From Allium sativum (Eukaryota; Streptophyta; Magnoliopsida; Asparagales; Amaryllidaceae), in the NCBI GenBank assembly GCA_030737875.1, contig CM060915.1, positions 574,910,577 to 574,974,576 of the forward strand: a DNA stretch of 64,000 nt, read 5' to 3'. The notes below the pieces were generated by a model. The model ran no database searches. It had not been told where the DNA came from and worked only from the letters and a program-made list of their open reading frames with translations. The number at the start of each line of letters is the position of its first letter. The first letter of the stretch is position 1. A program made the position numbers and the translations under genes. Shown here piece after piece: positions 13,101 to 25,231 of the stretch.

Positions 13101-13689
13101 TTATTACTATTTTTAATAATTTTATCAAGGCCCGTACAGTCGATTTCCATCAATGGCCATCGAACTACACTTACAGCGACCTTTTCCAAATTTGATTTGG
13201 ACATAATTCCAAATCTAGCTGTTAGATTTCAAATCTCTAATATTCGTTAGAAAGCTCTTTTCGATACGAACCAACGGTTCCGGTTTTAGGAGAATCCGAC
13301 GGTCGAATCTCCCGTAAAGTCCATTCGAAGTCAATGGTCGGAATTCACGAACTACCGCAGCGTGGCACGTTCTATTCAGGCCATTATATATATATATATT
13401 ATATATTATATATATTTCGTTGATTTCCTTTCAAAATGTATTTTATAAATCGTTTTAAATTCGTTATCAAGACGATTTCAAATTCATATTCAATTTCAAA
13501 TCAAAATTGAATATTCCATATCATCGATATATATAAATGATAATATTTTCAAAAGATTAGATTTTGAAATCTATTCCTTTTCTATATTCATTTTAAAAAC
13601 GAATATAATCGATATAAATACCGTTCACGTCAAAATGGCGCAAATCTAATCAACACGGCATTATATCTTTCAATAACTTCGTTATTCTA

Positions 13690-14035
13690 TTCAACAAATG
13701 AATATTTTCTTTAACACATGAATTTTCTTTTATTCAACACATGAATATATATTTTATTCAACACATGAATTTATTCTATTCAACACATGAATTTATTCTA
13801 TTCAACACATGAATTTTCTATTATTCAACACATGAATATATATTTTATTCAACACATGAATATTTATTCTATTCAACACATGAATTTATTCTATTCAACA
13901 CATGAATTTTCTATTATTCAACACATGAATATTTATTCTATTCAACAAATGAATTTATTCTATTCAACACATGAATTTATATTTTATTCAACACATGAAT
14001 ATTTATTCTATTCAACACATGAATTTACTATTATT
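13690..14035. repeat. Minisatellite TTCAACACATGAATTTATTCTA in element A 3' LTR
   Basis: About 15 units of a 21-23-bp repeat around the word TTCAACACATGAAT, alternating spacers of TTATTCTA, ATATATATTTTA or TTTCTATTA. It is present in the same place in the other LTR (21105-21382, fewer units) and lacking in family-A copy 4 near 4380. The long frame across it is repeat-encoded and not a gene. Confidence 0.88.
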
Positions 14036-14704
14036 CTCTAATTTGGAATGAGGCCCACTCAATTACCATATAATATTATTTATACGGATTCTATACAACA
14101 CATGTATATAATAGTAATGATAAATAATCAACCATCATCCAAAGTGCACCACACAACTGCATAAGCATTAAATATAAATAATTAACGCTTACATAGTCTG
14201 TCAATCCATCGATTGACATACAACTAAACAATCGGGATTAGTGTACGTCAAATATCATCCTAATACCCGTGTGGGGTTTCAAATCAACAAACACAGATTT
14301 TTATTTGTGCAGTTGGGCAATTTGTAAAATTTATCGTCTCAATCAATATCCTTCAAATGGGTGTACATAAACAAACCGTCTGATTTGTTTATTCATATTT
14401 ATTTTGTATACACGTTAAAAATTATATTTTTAACTGTAAAATATTTTATAGCGATAAAATATTTTATTTCATTCCACATCACACAATCAAATTTCACGAC
14501 ACATCAATCAAACAAACAAGTCATCCATGGCTGTGGATGACGGGTGCTGCTAAGCACCGTCTGCATCCTAGTATATATTTCAAACTAGAAATCCAAAACA
14601 AAAGTGAGAAGTTCTCACCGACTACCTAAACCAAACGCTACGACTCTTCATATGTAGGAAATCTTTGTCGTGCTCACCTTTTGTCACTTTCGTTGTCCGT
14701 ATCC

Positions 14705-15050
14705 ACTACATATATAAAAATCGCATCATTATATTGTTGCTATGTATATAAAAATCATATTTTTATAACCACGCTATATTGATAATAATCACATTTTTAT
14801 TGCTACTTCATATATATAAAAATCGAATTTTTATCCTATCGCTATATATATAAAGATTAAATTTTTACTATCTATATAATATAAAAATCGTATTTTTATA
14901 TTCTCTATCTTATAAAAATCATATTTTTATAATCTATACTATATAAAAATCACATTTTTATTATCTCTATAATATAAAAATCATATTTTTATTCTCTATT
15001 CTCATATATAAAAATCAAATTTTTATACCATTAAAAATCCTAACTTTATT
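14705..15050. repeat. Degenerate AAAAATCATATTTTTAT hairpin repeats, element A 3' LTR
   Basis: Repeated ATATAAAAATC(G/A)(A/T)ATTTTTAT words with irregular spacing. Each word is nearly self-complementary. It is the degenerate counterpart of the regular 34-bp array at 5111-5848. Confidence 0.75.
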
Positions 15051-15236
15051 TCAATAAAAATCTAAACTTTTCTATGTAAAAATCTAAACCTTCCTATGTA
15101 AATATTTATATATATAAAAACTTTTCTATATAAAAATATAAACCTTCCTATGTAAAGAAAAAAAAATATTTCATACAAATAAAATCGGATTTTATATAAA
15201 CGAAAATATATAAAAAAAAACTTACTGTATTTGCTT

Positions 15237-15540
15237 TCATAGAAGAGAAGGGCACTGGGAGTTTTGAGGCGAGGGGGAAGTCACATCGAGGTGAGGAGGA
15301 GGGGCGGAAATGGGTGGCGGCGGCGGTTCTCGGGTGAAGGGGCTAGGGTGTTCGGTTTTTTTTTGGGCGATGGGGACTTCAACGGAGGGAGGGAGGATGG
15401 AGAGTAGGGGGGAGGCATCCACGGCGGCGCCTGGCGCGAAGGGACCCGCAATGGTGGCGGTGGCGGCTGGGCGCGCCCTCAGTTCTTCTTTTTTTTTCTT
15501 TGAATCGATCTCGATCTGTTTGGGGGGAGAAAGAATGTAG
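15237..15540 (-). other. GC-rich leader island of element A 3' LTR
   Basis: A GC-rich block in an AT-rich LTR. On the minus strand it starts with a C/T-rich stretch typical of plant 5' leaders, just after the TATA box at 15565. It continues in an open Pro/Ser/Ala-rich frame similar to the 79-codon frame of the partner LTR (22792-22553). Here the ATG of that frame is missing. Confidence 0.6.
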
Positions 15541-15564
15541 AGGGAGGGGATTAGGTTGACTTAG

Positions 15565-15574
15565 TTTTATATAT
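15565..15574 (-). promoter_or_regulatory. Likely TATA box of element A 3' LTR
   Basis: The minus strand reads TATATAAAACTAAG, followed 20-60 bases on by a C/T-rich leader (CCCCTCCCTC, CTTTCTCCCCCC). It is conserved in the partner LTR at 22881-22890. A start here would make U3 about 0.9 kb and R-U5 about 5.4 kb. Confidence 0.6.
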
Positions 15575-16465
15575 TATTTTATTTTAATTTTAAAATCCAA
15601 AAAGTTACCTTAAATTTCGATCTTAAAACGAGACCACCGCCTGTTGTCCCTAGCTAATTACCCCCATTCCAAACACAATGGGATATGTTTCATAATCCAA
15701 TTCGGCTGTTTCGACCAGTTTTCGTCAAAATCAAAATATAACTCTATATATTGAATTTGAATGCACATTTCAATTTACCGGGGCCACATACTAACTCTAA
15801 AAATTCCCAAAAAATATTTACTAGCTTCGTATTGACGATACGGTCCTAACAAAACGAATTTCATCAAATTATGAGACCGTTTGAAAAATGGCCATTTTCC
15901 AGTCGATTAAATTCAACTAAAACTGGTCAAACGCGTTTTCCTTTGCCACACTCACATATTGATTCGAAAAATTACAAATTTTGGAATCTAGTAATAACTT
16001 GACATCACGGATCCAACAAAAGTGGTTTCGTCGAAAACCGAGGTCGTTTGCAAAATTTCCATTCTTAAGGGCCAGAATTCCATAGCAACTATTCTGAAAT
16101 TTTAACTGGGCATAACTTTTTATCCCCACTATGAAATTTTGATTTTTCGGATTCGTTGGAAAGATATTTTCAAATAGATTCTAATAATTTTGGTTTCGCT
16201 AAAATCCGGTTTATTTTGAATCCTGTACATTCATTTGAACTTTGGAATCGAATTTTCAAACTACCGCGCGATTTCCATTTCCTTTTATAATTATAAATAA
16301 ATAATTACATTCCAACGACGATCTATATAAATATATGCATTCTATTTCTATTCAAAATAAATTTCTCGTTGTCATTATTTGAAATAAATCATTTTAAATA
16401 TCCAAAATTCATTAAAATAGCCAAAATAAAAAATTTAAATTGGCTCAGATTTCCGGGTTATTACA

Positions 16466-16482
16466 ATCTCCCCCACTTAAAA
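16466..16482 (-). other. Polypurine tract of element A
   Basis: The minus strand reads TTTTAAGTGGGGGAGAT directly before the TGTAATAACCC start of the 3' LTR. It is preceded by GAGGATGAAAAG, the usual context in Tekay-like chromoviruses. It would prime plus-strand DNA synthesis. Confidence 0.85.
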
Positions 16483-17500
16483 CTTTTCATCCTCGAAAAG
16501 GAACGAAGCCGAAAGTTGTTTTACAAACCAACTCAACTTCCATTGTTTTCATTACGACTTAAGTTCTTCAACTTTTCAGTTTCTAGGAACTTATCAAATT
16601 TTTCAAAAATTTGGCTAACACCCTAAATTTTCGAAAAATTTCGCCATAACCTCCCCTACACCGGGAGCTTCGGGATATTTCAAATAGCCTCCCATGGCCC
16701 TCACCAATCCAAAAGAAAAAGAAAAAGCCAAGCAGCTAGCCAAGCGGCTAGCCAATCAGCTCATAAAATCATCCAAACCCAAAGAAATACAATAAACATG
16801 TACCTATTTGTCGGGCAAACAATTTTATTCTTCTGCTCTAGCCTCCTTGCTATGACCTGTTCAATGTAAGTACATGTATACATATGCAAATGCAACAAAT
16901 TTTCAATACAATTCACTATTTGGTACAATTTTGCTAAATGGTTCAAATTTTAATTAATCAAACAATAATCAAACAACACAACCAACAATCAATTAGTTGA
17001 TTAGCTTTTCAAATTCATATCTTTGATATATAGTCCAAAAATCAGATTTTGATGCCAAATCACAACAATATATTCTAACTATATTTTGGTTCTCACACTA
17101 GTCAAATGGAAATATATAGAAATCCCACTTTCGTCACTCGAAAATAAATACTGGTGATGGTATACTTCATCATCAGGACCATGTCCGGGCGACTAGAGTG
17201 TGACTCCATATCTATCCAGTATATTAAAACTTCAAATACACGCGGATCACATGTATACGCAAAATCTTTATATATTGGATTGTCCAAATTCAATATAAAA
17301 TAAATAATCAAATACGAATAATTGATTTAAATTTTCTAAACAAAAATTGTTTTCAGTTTTTAAAATATACTCTTCACACTCGTTCTAGGATACTACTAAT
17401 CCCATCTCTAACGAGTCATTCCCATTGGATATTACTAATCCAATCTCTGATGAATTCTTTCGTATGGTTCTAATGTGTCTTGTTCTCCGAGCTCTATAAA
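16483..17500 (-). mobile_element. Element A internal core, non-coding
   Basis: About 1 kb between PBS and PPT. It is AT-rich with no open frame resembling gag, protease, RT, RNase H, integrase or chromodomain on either strand. Short repeats such as AAGCAGCTAGCCAAGCGGCTAGCC occur near 16730. It presumably contains packaging signals only; this is inference. Confidence 0.8.
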
Positions 17501-17519
17501 CCAAATCTCTGATACCAAC
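17501..17519 (-). other. Primer binding site of element A
   Basis: The minus strand reads GTTGGTATCAGAGATTTGG immediately after the LTR end TTCTTACA. TGGTATCAGAG is complementary to the 3' end of plant initiator tRNA-Met. The usual next C is replaced by A. Confidence 0.85.
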
Positions 17520-20500
17520 TGTAAGAACCCGTAACTTCCCCGATAAGGAAAGAGAAGATACTTTGAGGACAAGACGAATCAGAATGCAAACAGAAGAACC
17601 TTTCATTGTTAATTACAACAATTCCATCAGATTTCAAGAATATACAAAGTATAAATAAATATTACACAAAAGAAAAATATCAGAGATTACAATACATTAC
17701 ATAGCAGCGGAAAAATAATACAAAACACAACTGAAAGTAAAAAACGGATACAGAGCTTTCCGAGTATCGTTCCAGCTATAAATCAGGATCTGTGAATATA
17801 AATATGCAAAACCAAAACTAATAGGTGCCCCTGTCAAAATAAGGGCTCCCAGAGTTTAGGTTAAAACAATAAACTCCAGGTCAGTCATGTGACTGGTGTG
17901 AGAACTAAAACAGTTATTTAAAGCTTCACTTTAAATCAGATATATCAAGGGACCACGCCGTATAACACAGAAGGGGTTTCCTCCCAAGAATAACAGTGCA
18001 TATAACAAAACAACGCAATGCTTTTTGGAAAAATGAAGCTATTATAAGACCCAGGTCCCATCACAAAATGCAACACAAGCCGGAGGATAGGTTTTTCCCC
18101 TATAATAGCCAAACATGCTTGGTACGTTAAAAACAAATCATTTGATACTATTATAAGTGCATAGTGTATAAAACAACTTCAAATATAAATGTATCAATCC
18201 TAGACGGCATGGGTACCATATATCGTGTCGCCATACTAGGCTCTACAATCAAAACCGCAAAGTCACGTATTTGGAAATTGGATTTCCGTCTATGAACCGA
18301 GGCAAAAGATAGTCCTCATCGATTCGAGACAATCTAGCCTACCATGTCTCGGGATCAGAGCTTGAGTGACCCTTGGATCGTCAGGGCCGGTCCACCGATG
18401 TGGATTAAAATGCCTGGACACCGCGTTTTCCCATCCTTTGGGGCGCAAATGAGCCAAATGACTCCATCGGCTCCACACAGTCACCGATATATCTAAGGCG
18501 CCTCGCAATCCAACAACCATACAGGTGAAAATAATATAAATGTCAGGGCTGGTAGGTCACTGACACCACCCTAGCTAGAAAGAAACGCATGCCCTCCCTG
18601 AGGCCCTCTCCCGTTTCTGGTTCACAACCGGTGTGTGAGGATCGCGAATCAATGTTACACAAAGCTATGCCACATAGGCGGTGCTTTGATCATCAACCAC
18701 AAGACTCTGCTTTTCAACAGAAGCATTGATCATTTGCATCTTAGCATGCAACACAGGCAAACCATTCCATGCAACCGATATCCATCAATCACACAGAATG
18801 ATATCCAATGTCAGACACACAGTCCATTTACAAGGCTATTCTGGGTCTGAACGAAACCGGAAGCACCTTGTACCTCGCATATCCATCGATCTCCAAGTAC
18901 GTTTAGACGATCACCAACCGATTCCCTCCTCTTGGGTGCACATCCCAATCAAAATCATCAGTAATCACCCAAACGATGTGAAGACCTCCGGTCTTCGACC
19001 ACCGTCTTTGTCCTCGACACATCGTCGAATCAGTTATTCAGAATGGGTAAACCCGGTCTTTCTGAATAACTCGCGTATATTATAAACAAGTGTTACACAA
19101 ACAAAACATACGCCTCATTCCAATTCATCAGTCACTAACCGTAAATTAGTAAGAGAACAATTCCCCAAATATTAACCTCGAAGGCCGAAACCAACATCAG
19201 ATCAATACCCAGGAAACCATTCATCTTAACTAATCTTCAGTTAGTTGCTAAATTTCACATTCTTAGGGAGAGGTTCCCATTAATTTTATCAAAGATAAAT
19301 TCCTTAAATTTATTCTTTAATCTTTTTTTGAATATCAATTCAAACCAAATTATGGTTTATCCAAACTAGTCGGGATTAACGAACCTTACCGAAGTAATCA
19401 TTTGTTTTAATTTCCCAATCCCAACCTATTCTTCCCATGAAGTAAAACTGGTAATACTTCATATCTAACACCACGTTGTTATCGGTAAATTCAATTACCA
19501 TTTCACGTTCAAATCTAATTAAAGATTTAACTATCGCCTGGAGCAAAACTGGTGATACTCCATTCCCGATCATTTCAATCTTATTAAAGATTCATTAAAA
19601 CTCCACTTGGTTTTAATCTTCCCAAAAATCAATATTATTGATTATTTAACTTGGGAAATCATATCCCATCTTTAACTGGGTTAAAGAACCAATGTCATTT
19701 AAACACGGTTTACAATAAACCCAAAATCACATTCTATTCCATCAGCCTTTAACCGTAAATTAGCAAGTGAATAATTCCCTAAGTGTTAACCCCGAAGGCT
19801 GAAACCAACATCAGATCAATACCCAGGAAACATTCAACTTAACTAATCTCCAGTTAGTTTCTGATTTTCTTAACTCTGTTGGGTCTAAGAATGGTATTAT
19901 TAAAGATACCATTCACGACAACCCAAATCACATTCCATTAATTATCGGGTTAAAGAACAAGTGTTATTTAAAACACCGTTCACGATAAACCCAAAAATCA
20001 ATTCAAAATCAATTCCAATTAAATACCATTTAATGGTAAACTTCATTAAATCTAAATAAAATGATTTAATTTTTCTCAACTGGGTTTAAGAACAGTGTTA
20101 ATGAAGACACCATTCATGACAACCCAAATCCCATTTGATATTAAATACAAGGCTCTGAATAGAAAATATATCGGTTTATATTCAATATCAAATTCTACGA
20201 CAACCAAATATCGTACTAGAAATAACGATATAAATATAGCTTTCAAATTTCCATAACAATATCTGTATAATCACGAAATCCAACATCAAAATATTCCAAA
20301 GACAATTTCGATTCAAATCCATTCCAATTCAATTATGGGAAATTTTGGTTACTTTTAAAAACATTTCAAATCCAATTTATTTATTTTAAAAATAAATGGA
20401 CTTTAATTCTAGTTCAAAACTAGTTCATTTCGATAAAATTCTATTTTTATCTTTCCAAATATGGAAGTTTTCATCCCAATTCTTTCCAAATTATTTCTAA

Positions 20501-21104
20501 TGATTTTACACAAATTATTACTATTTTTAATAATTTTATCAAGGCCCGTACAGTCGATTTCCATCAATGGCCATCGAAATGCACTTACAGTGACCTTTTC
20601 CAACTTTGATTTGGACATAATTCCAAATCCAACCATTAGATTTCAAATCTCTAATGTTCGTTAGAAATCTCTTTTCGATACAAATCTAACGGTTCTGGTT
20701 TTAGGAGAATCCGATGGTCGGATCTCCCGTAACGTCCATTCGAAGTCAATGGTCGAAATTCGCGAACTGCCACAGCGCGACGCGTTCTATTCAGGCCATT
20801 ATATATATAATATATATATATATTATATTTTCGTCGATTTCCTTTCAGAACGTATTTTATAAATCGTTTTAAATTCGTTTTCAAAACGATTTCAACTTCA
20901 TATTCAATTTCAAATCAAAATTGAATATTCCATATCATCGATTTATATAAATGATTATATTTTCAAAACATTAGATTTCGAAATCTATTCCTTTTCTATA
21001 TTCATTATAAAAACGAATATAATCGATATAAATATCGTTCACGTCAAAATGGCACAAATCTAATCAACACGACTTTATATTTTTCAATAGCTTCGTTATT
21101 CTAT

Positions 21105-21382
21105 TCAACAAATGAATATTTTCTTCAACACGTGAATTTTCTTTTATTCAACACATGAATATATATTCTATTCAACACATGAATTTATTCTATCCAACAC
21201 ATGAATTTATTCTATTCAACACATGAATTTTCTATTATTCAACACATGAATATATATTTTATTCAACACATGAGTATTTATTCTATTCAACACATGAATT
21301 TATTCTATTCAACACATGAATTTATGTTTTATTCAACACATGAATATTTATTCTATTCAACACGTGAATTTACTATTATTCT
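21105..21382. repeat. Minisatellite TTCAACACATGAAT in element A 5' LTR
   Basis: Same repeat as 13690-14035 with fewer units (about 12), so the array has changed length between the two LTRs since insertion. Confidence 0.88.
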
Positions 21383-22029
21383 CTAATTTGGAATGAGGCC
21401 CACTCAATTACCATATAATTTTATTTATATGGATTCTATACAACACATCTATATAATAGCAATGATAAATAATCAACCATCATCCGTAGTGCACCACACA
21501 ACTACATAAGCATTAAATATAAATAATTAACGCTTACACAGTCTGTCAATCCATCGATTGACATACAACTAAACAATCGGGTTAGTGTACGTCAAATATC
21601 ATCCCAATCCCGTGTGGGGTTTCAAATCAACAAACACAAATTTTTATTTGTGCAGTTGGGCGATGAGTATCGTCCCAATCAATATCCTTCAAATGGGTGT
21701 ACATAAACAAACCGTCCGATTTGTTTATTCATATTTATTTTATTTTCAGGTTAAAAATTATATTTTTAACTATAAAATATTTTATTTCATTCCACATCAC
21801 ATAATCAAATTTCAGAACACATCAATCAAATAAACAAGTCATCCATGGTCTGTGGACGACGGGTGTCGGGTGCTGCTAAGCACCGTCTACATCCTAGTAT
21901 ATAATGCAAACTAAAAATCCAAAATAAAAGTGAGGAGCTCTCACCGACTAGCTAAACCAAACGCCACGACTCTTCATATGTAGGAAATCTTCGCCGTGCT
22001 CTCCTTTTTCACTTTCGTTGTCCGTATCC

Positions 22030-22370
22030 ACTACATATATAAAAATCGCATCTTTATGTTGTTGCTATGTATATAAAAATCATATTTTTATAACCACGCT
22101 ATATTGATAAAAATCACATTTTTATTGCTACTTCATATATATAAAAATCGAATTTTTATCCTATCGCTACATATATAAAGATTAAATTTTTACTATATAT
22201 ATGATATAAAAATCGTATTTTTATATTCTCTATCTTATAAAAATCATATTTTTATAATCTCTACTATAAAAAAGTCATATTTTTATTATCTCTATAATAT
22301 AAAAATCATATTTTTATTCTCTATTCTGATATATAAAAATCAAATTTTTATACCGTTAAAAATCCTAACT
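22030..22370. repeat. Degenerate AAAAATCATATTTTTAT repeats, element A 5' LTR
   Basis: Counterpart of 14705-15050: irregularly spaced, nearly self-complementary AT words such as AAAAATCGTATTTTTAT. Confidence 0.75.
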
Positions 22371-22552
22371 TTATTTGAATAAAAATCTAAACTTTTCTAT
22401 GTAAAAATCTAAACCTTCCTATGTAAAAAAAAGATATAAACTTATCTATGTAAAAATATAAACCTTCCTATGTAAAGAAAAAAAAAATCATACAAATAAA
22501 ATTGGATTTTATATAAACGAGAATATATAAAAAAAACTTACTGTATTTGCTT

Positions 22553-22792
22553 TCATAGAAGAGAAGGGTGCTGGAAGTTTTGAGGCGAGGGGGAAGTCGC
22601 ATCGTGAGGAGGAGGGGCGGAAACGGGTGGTGGCGGCGGTTCCCAGGTGAAGGGGCTAGGGTGTTTGGTTTTTTTTTGGGCGACGGGGACTTCAACGGAG
22701 GGAGGAAGGACGAAGAGGAGGGGGGAGGTATCCACGGCGGTGCCTAGCGCGAGAGGACCCGCGATGGTGGCGATGGCGGCTGGGCGCGCCAT
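22553..22792 (-). CDS. Possible 79-aa proline-rich peptide in element A 5' LTR
   Basis: An ATG-initiated frame on the minus strand about 90 bases downstream of a TATA box and C/T-rich leader. The product begins MARPAAIATIAGPLALG and is rich in Pro (PPPPPVSAPPPH), Ser and Ala; no domain is recognised. The partner LTR (15237-15480) keeps the frame with about a dozen residue changes but lacks the ATG. It may be a chance frame in a GC-rich leader, a uORF-like peptide, or a relic of a captured cellular first exon. There is no proof of translation. Confidence 0.25.
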   Translation of the reverse strand: MARPAAIATIAGPLALGTAVDTSPLLFVLPPSVEVPVAQKKTKHPSPFTWEPPPPPVSAPPPHDATSPSPQNFQHPSLL

Positions 22793-22860
22793 CCATTCTT
22801 CTTCTTCTTTTTTTCTTTGAATCGATTTCGATCTGTTTGGGGGGAGAAAGAATGTAGAGC
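22793..22860 (-). other. C/T-rich leader preceding the LTR peptide
   Basis: The minus strand reads CATTCTTTCTCCCCCCAAACAG, then AAAGAAAAAAAGAAGAAG before the ATG. This is the composition of a plant 5' untranslated leader. Confidence 0.45.
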
Positions 22861-22880
22861 GAGGGGGTTAGCTTGACTTA

Positions 22881-22890
22881 GTTTTATATA
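22881..22890 (-). promoter_or_regulatory. Likely TATA box of element A 5' LTR
   Basis: The minus strand reads TATATAAAAC, as in the partner LTR. It would drive the genomic RNA of element A. Confidence 0.6.
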
Positions 22891-24985
22891 TTATTTTATT
22901 TTAATTTTAAAATCCAAAAAGTTACCTTAAATTTCGATCTCAAAACGAGACCCACCGCCTGTTGACCTTAGCTAATTACCCCCCTTCCGAACACAATGGG
23001 ATATGTTTCGTAAGCCAATTCGCCAGTTTCGACCAGTTTCGTCAAAATCAAAATATAACTCTATATATTGAATTTGAACGCACATTTCAATTTACCGGGG
23101 CCACATACTAACTCTAAAAATTCCCAAAAAATATTTTCTAGCTTCGTATTGACGATATGGTCCTAAAAAACTAATTTCGTCAAATTCTGAGATCGTTTGA
23201 AAAATGGCCATTTTCCATTCGATTAAATTCAACCGAAACTGGTCAAACGCGTTTTCCTTTGTCATGCTCACATTTTGATTCGAAAAATTACGAATTTTCG
23301 AATCTAGCAATAACTTGACATCACGGATCCAACAAAAGTGGTTTCGTCGAAAACCGAGGTCGTTTGCAAAATTTTCATTTTTAAGGGCCAGAATACCATA
23401 GCGACTATTCTGAAATTTCAACTAGGCATAACTTTTTATCCCCGCTTTGAAATTTTGATTTTTCGAATTCATTGGAAAGATATTTTCAAATAGATTCTAA
23501 TATTTTTGGTTTCGTTAAAATCCGGTTTATTTTGAATCTTGTACATTCGTTTGAACTTTGAAATCGAATTTTCAAACTACCGCGCCATTTCCAATTCCTT
23601 TTATAATTATAAATAAATAATTATATTCTAATGACGATCTATATAAATATATGCATTCTATTTCTATACAAAATAAATTTCTCGTCTTCATTATTTAAAA
23701 TAAATCATTTTAAATATCCAAAATTCATTAAAATAGCCAAAATAAAAATTTTAAATTGGCTCAGATTTCCGGGTTATTACATTATTCATGTGATTTTCCC
23801 TATGTTATATTTTTGTGTTGAAACTACTAGATGATGCTTATATATTTACATGAAATTATCATGTTTTGTAATTTTCCTATGTCATATTCTTGTGATGAAA
23901 CTAATTGGGATTGATGTTCTCATGTAGTATGTTTATGGTTTTTATATGTTTACATGAAGCCAACATGTTTGTTGATTTTCCTAAAGTTATGCCATATGCA
24001 AGTTCATGAGGCTAAGCTATGTTCACATAATCCTATATGTCTAAATTCACATGACTTTATGATTATATCTATATATGTTAATTTAAACATGTTTTTATGT
24101 TAGATCCAAGTTAGATCTATATGTGTTAATTTAATGTAAGTTACATGTTTTTATGTTAGATGCAATTTAGATCAACATATGTTCATGGGTATGCAATTTA
24201 GATTTATATATGTTCATGGGTATGTAATTTGGATCTATGCTAGTTCTCACAATTGTGATTAGTAGTTCTAATTTATTCACATTTACATGCCGTGTCAAGT
24301 TCATACATATATTTATATGTCAAGATTATATTTATATTGTATGCACGTTGTATGACATGATTTCACAAAATTATAAGAACCTATCATGTTGTGAATTAAT
24401 CTATCATGGTTAGAAACTTGGTGATTCCCTTATGCTATGTTGCATACAAGTTGTTAGGCTAAATAATGTTCGTACAACCTTATATGTTTAGATCTATAAG
24501 TTTATATGTTCAGATCTACAACCTTACATGTTTAGATCTATGTCAAGTAGATCCAATTCCATGCAAGTTCACCCTTACATGCCACATCCAGTTTGTGTAG
24601 ATCGATGTAAAGTTCACATCCTTATGATTCATGGAAGTTTATTATCATATGCCAAATTTATATGTCGCATTTTTTTATGCTGTTGAAATATTACATGCTC
24701 TATGCTTTTCCCTTTTTTTTGTTAGGCTAAATATCGAGCCTAACACTATATGTAATTTTGTGAACGTACAACGAGGGTAAAGTAGGGGAAAAACATGAAA
24801 TTAAACGTAATTGGCATGTTTGTCACATAATCATGTAAATGAATAGTGGCATGAAAATGGTATAATTTATATTCCAAAAATTATGTATATGAATTAGAAG
24901 GAAAGTGGGCCATGGCAATAATTGATAATTTACATATAAACATGAAGGATAAATATGTAAATATAGTAAAAGATGAATATGCCTG

Positions 24986-25190
24986 ACCCGAGGTTAAACT
25001 GAGTTGTGGTGTAAACCTGCCCGGAACCAACCGGCATATCCAGTGACCACAACAATACCTGTCTAATGTGAGAGGTTAGCTCATCAAGCCCAAAAGAACC
25101 CGAGGTTAGACTGAGTTATGGTGTAAACCTGCCCGGAACCGACCGGCACATCTAGTGACCACAACAATACCTGTCTAATGTAAGTGGTTG
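24986..25190. repeat. 112-bp direct duplication in element B 5' LTR
   Basis: ACCCGAGGTTA(A/G)ACTGAGTT begins at 24986 and again at 25098. Each is followed by GTAAACCTGCCCGGAACC and CCACAACAATACCTGTCTAATGT. A similar pair lies in the 3' LTR from about 31788, so it predates insertion of B. Confidence 0.85.
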
Positions 25191-25231
25191 GTGCTTTAAT
25201 TAATGAATTAAAGCTCATGAATAATCAAGCT

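Larger units (their letters stand above)
10105..16465 (-). mobile_element. Element A 3' LTR (6361 bp)
   Basis: On the minus strand: U3 from 16465 to about 15570, TATA box, GC-rich leader island (15540-15237), AAAAATC/GATTTTT-type repeats (15050-14705), a 'GTGACGAC' block near 14530, a TTCAACACATGAAT minisatellite (14035-13690), a TA microsatellite (13384-13425), then about 3.2 kb of non-coding sequence to the CTTACA end at 10105. Open frames shared with the other LTR (for example 10874-11104 minus) reflect LTR identity, not selection. There is no gene apart from the possible island peptide. Confidence 0.9.
10105..23781 (-). mobile_element. Element A: retrotransposon with 6.3-kb LTRs and a 1.05-kb core, reverse strand
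   Basis: On the minus strand the 5' LTR is 23781-17520 (6262 bp), the internal domain 17519-16466 (1054 bp) and the 3' LTR 16465-10105 (6361 bp). LTRs start TGTAATAACCCGG and end CGGGTTCTTACA, so the ends form imperfect inverted repeats. The PBS is TTGGTATCAGAGAT (initiator tRNA-Met type). The PPT, AAGTGGGGGAGAT, abuts the 3' LTR. The core has no recognisable gag or pol. In the first 210 or so aligned bases the LTRs differ at about 12 positions by eye. The element lies in the 5' LTR of element B. Tekay/chromovirus affiliation is inferred from the termini, PBS and PPT style. Confidence 0.92.
17520..23781 (-). mobile_element. Element A 5' LTR (6262 bp)
   Basis: Same order of modules as the 3' LTR, read on the minus strand: U3 23781 to about 22890, TATA, GC island, AAAAATC repeats (22370-22030), minisatellite (21382-21105), TA-rich tract (20800-20828) and a non-coding tail to 17520. 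Small indels distinguish it from the 3' LTR, mainly in the repeats. Its right end GGGTTATTACA (23771-23781) directly borders element B LTR sequence. Confidence 0.9.

Noticed and set aside
13787..14041. 84-aa open frame (and 21201-21386)
   Set aside because: Encoded entirely by the TTCAACACATGAAT minisatellite; repeat artefact.
23782..23850. Separate element starting after 23781
   Set aside because: It matches the intact 3' LTR of element B at 30570 onward, so it is the continuation of the 5' LTR.
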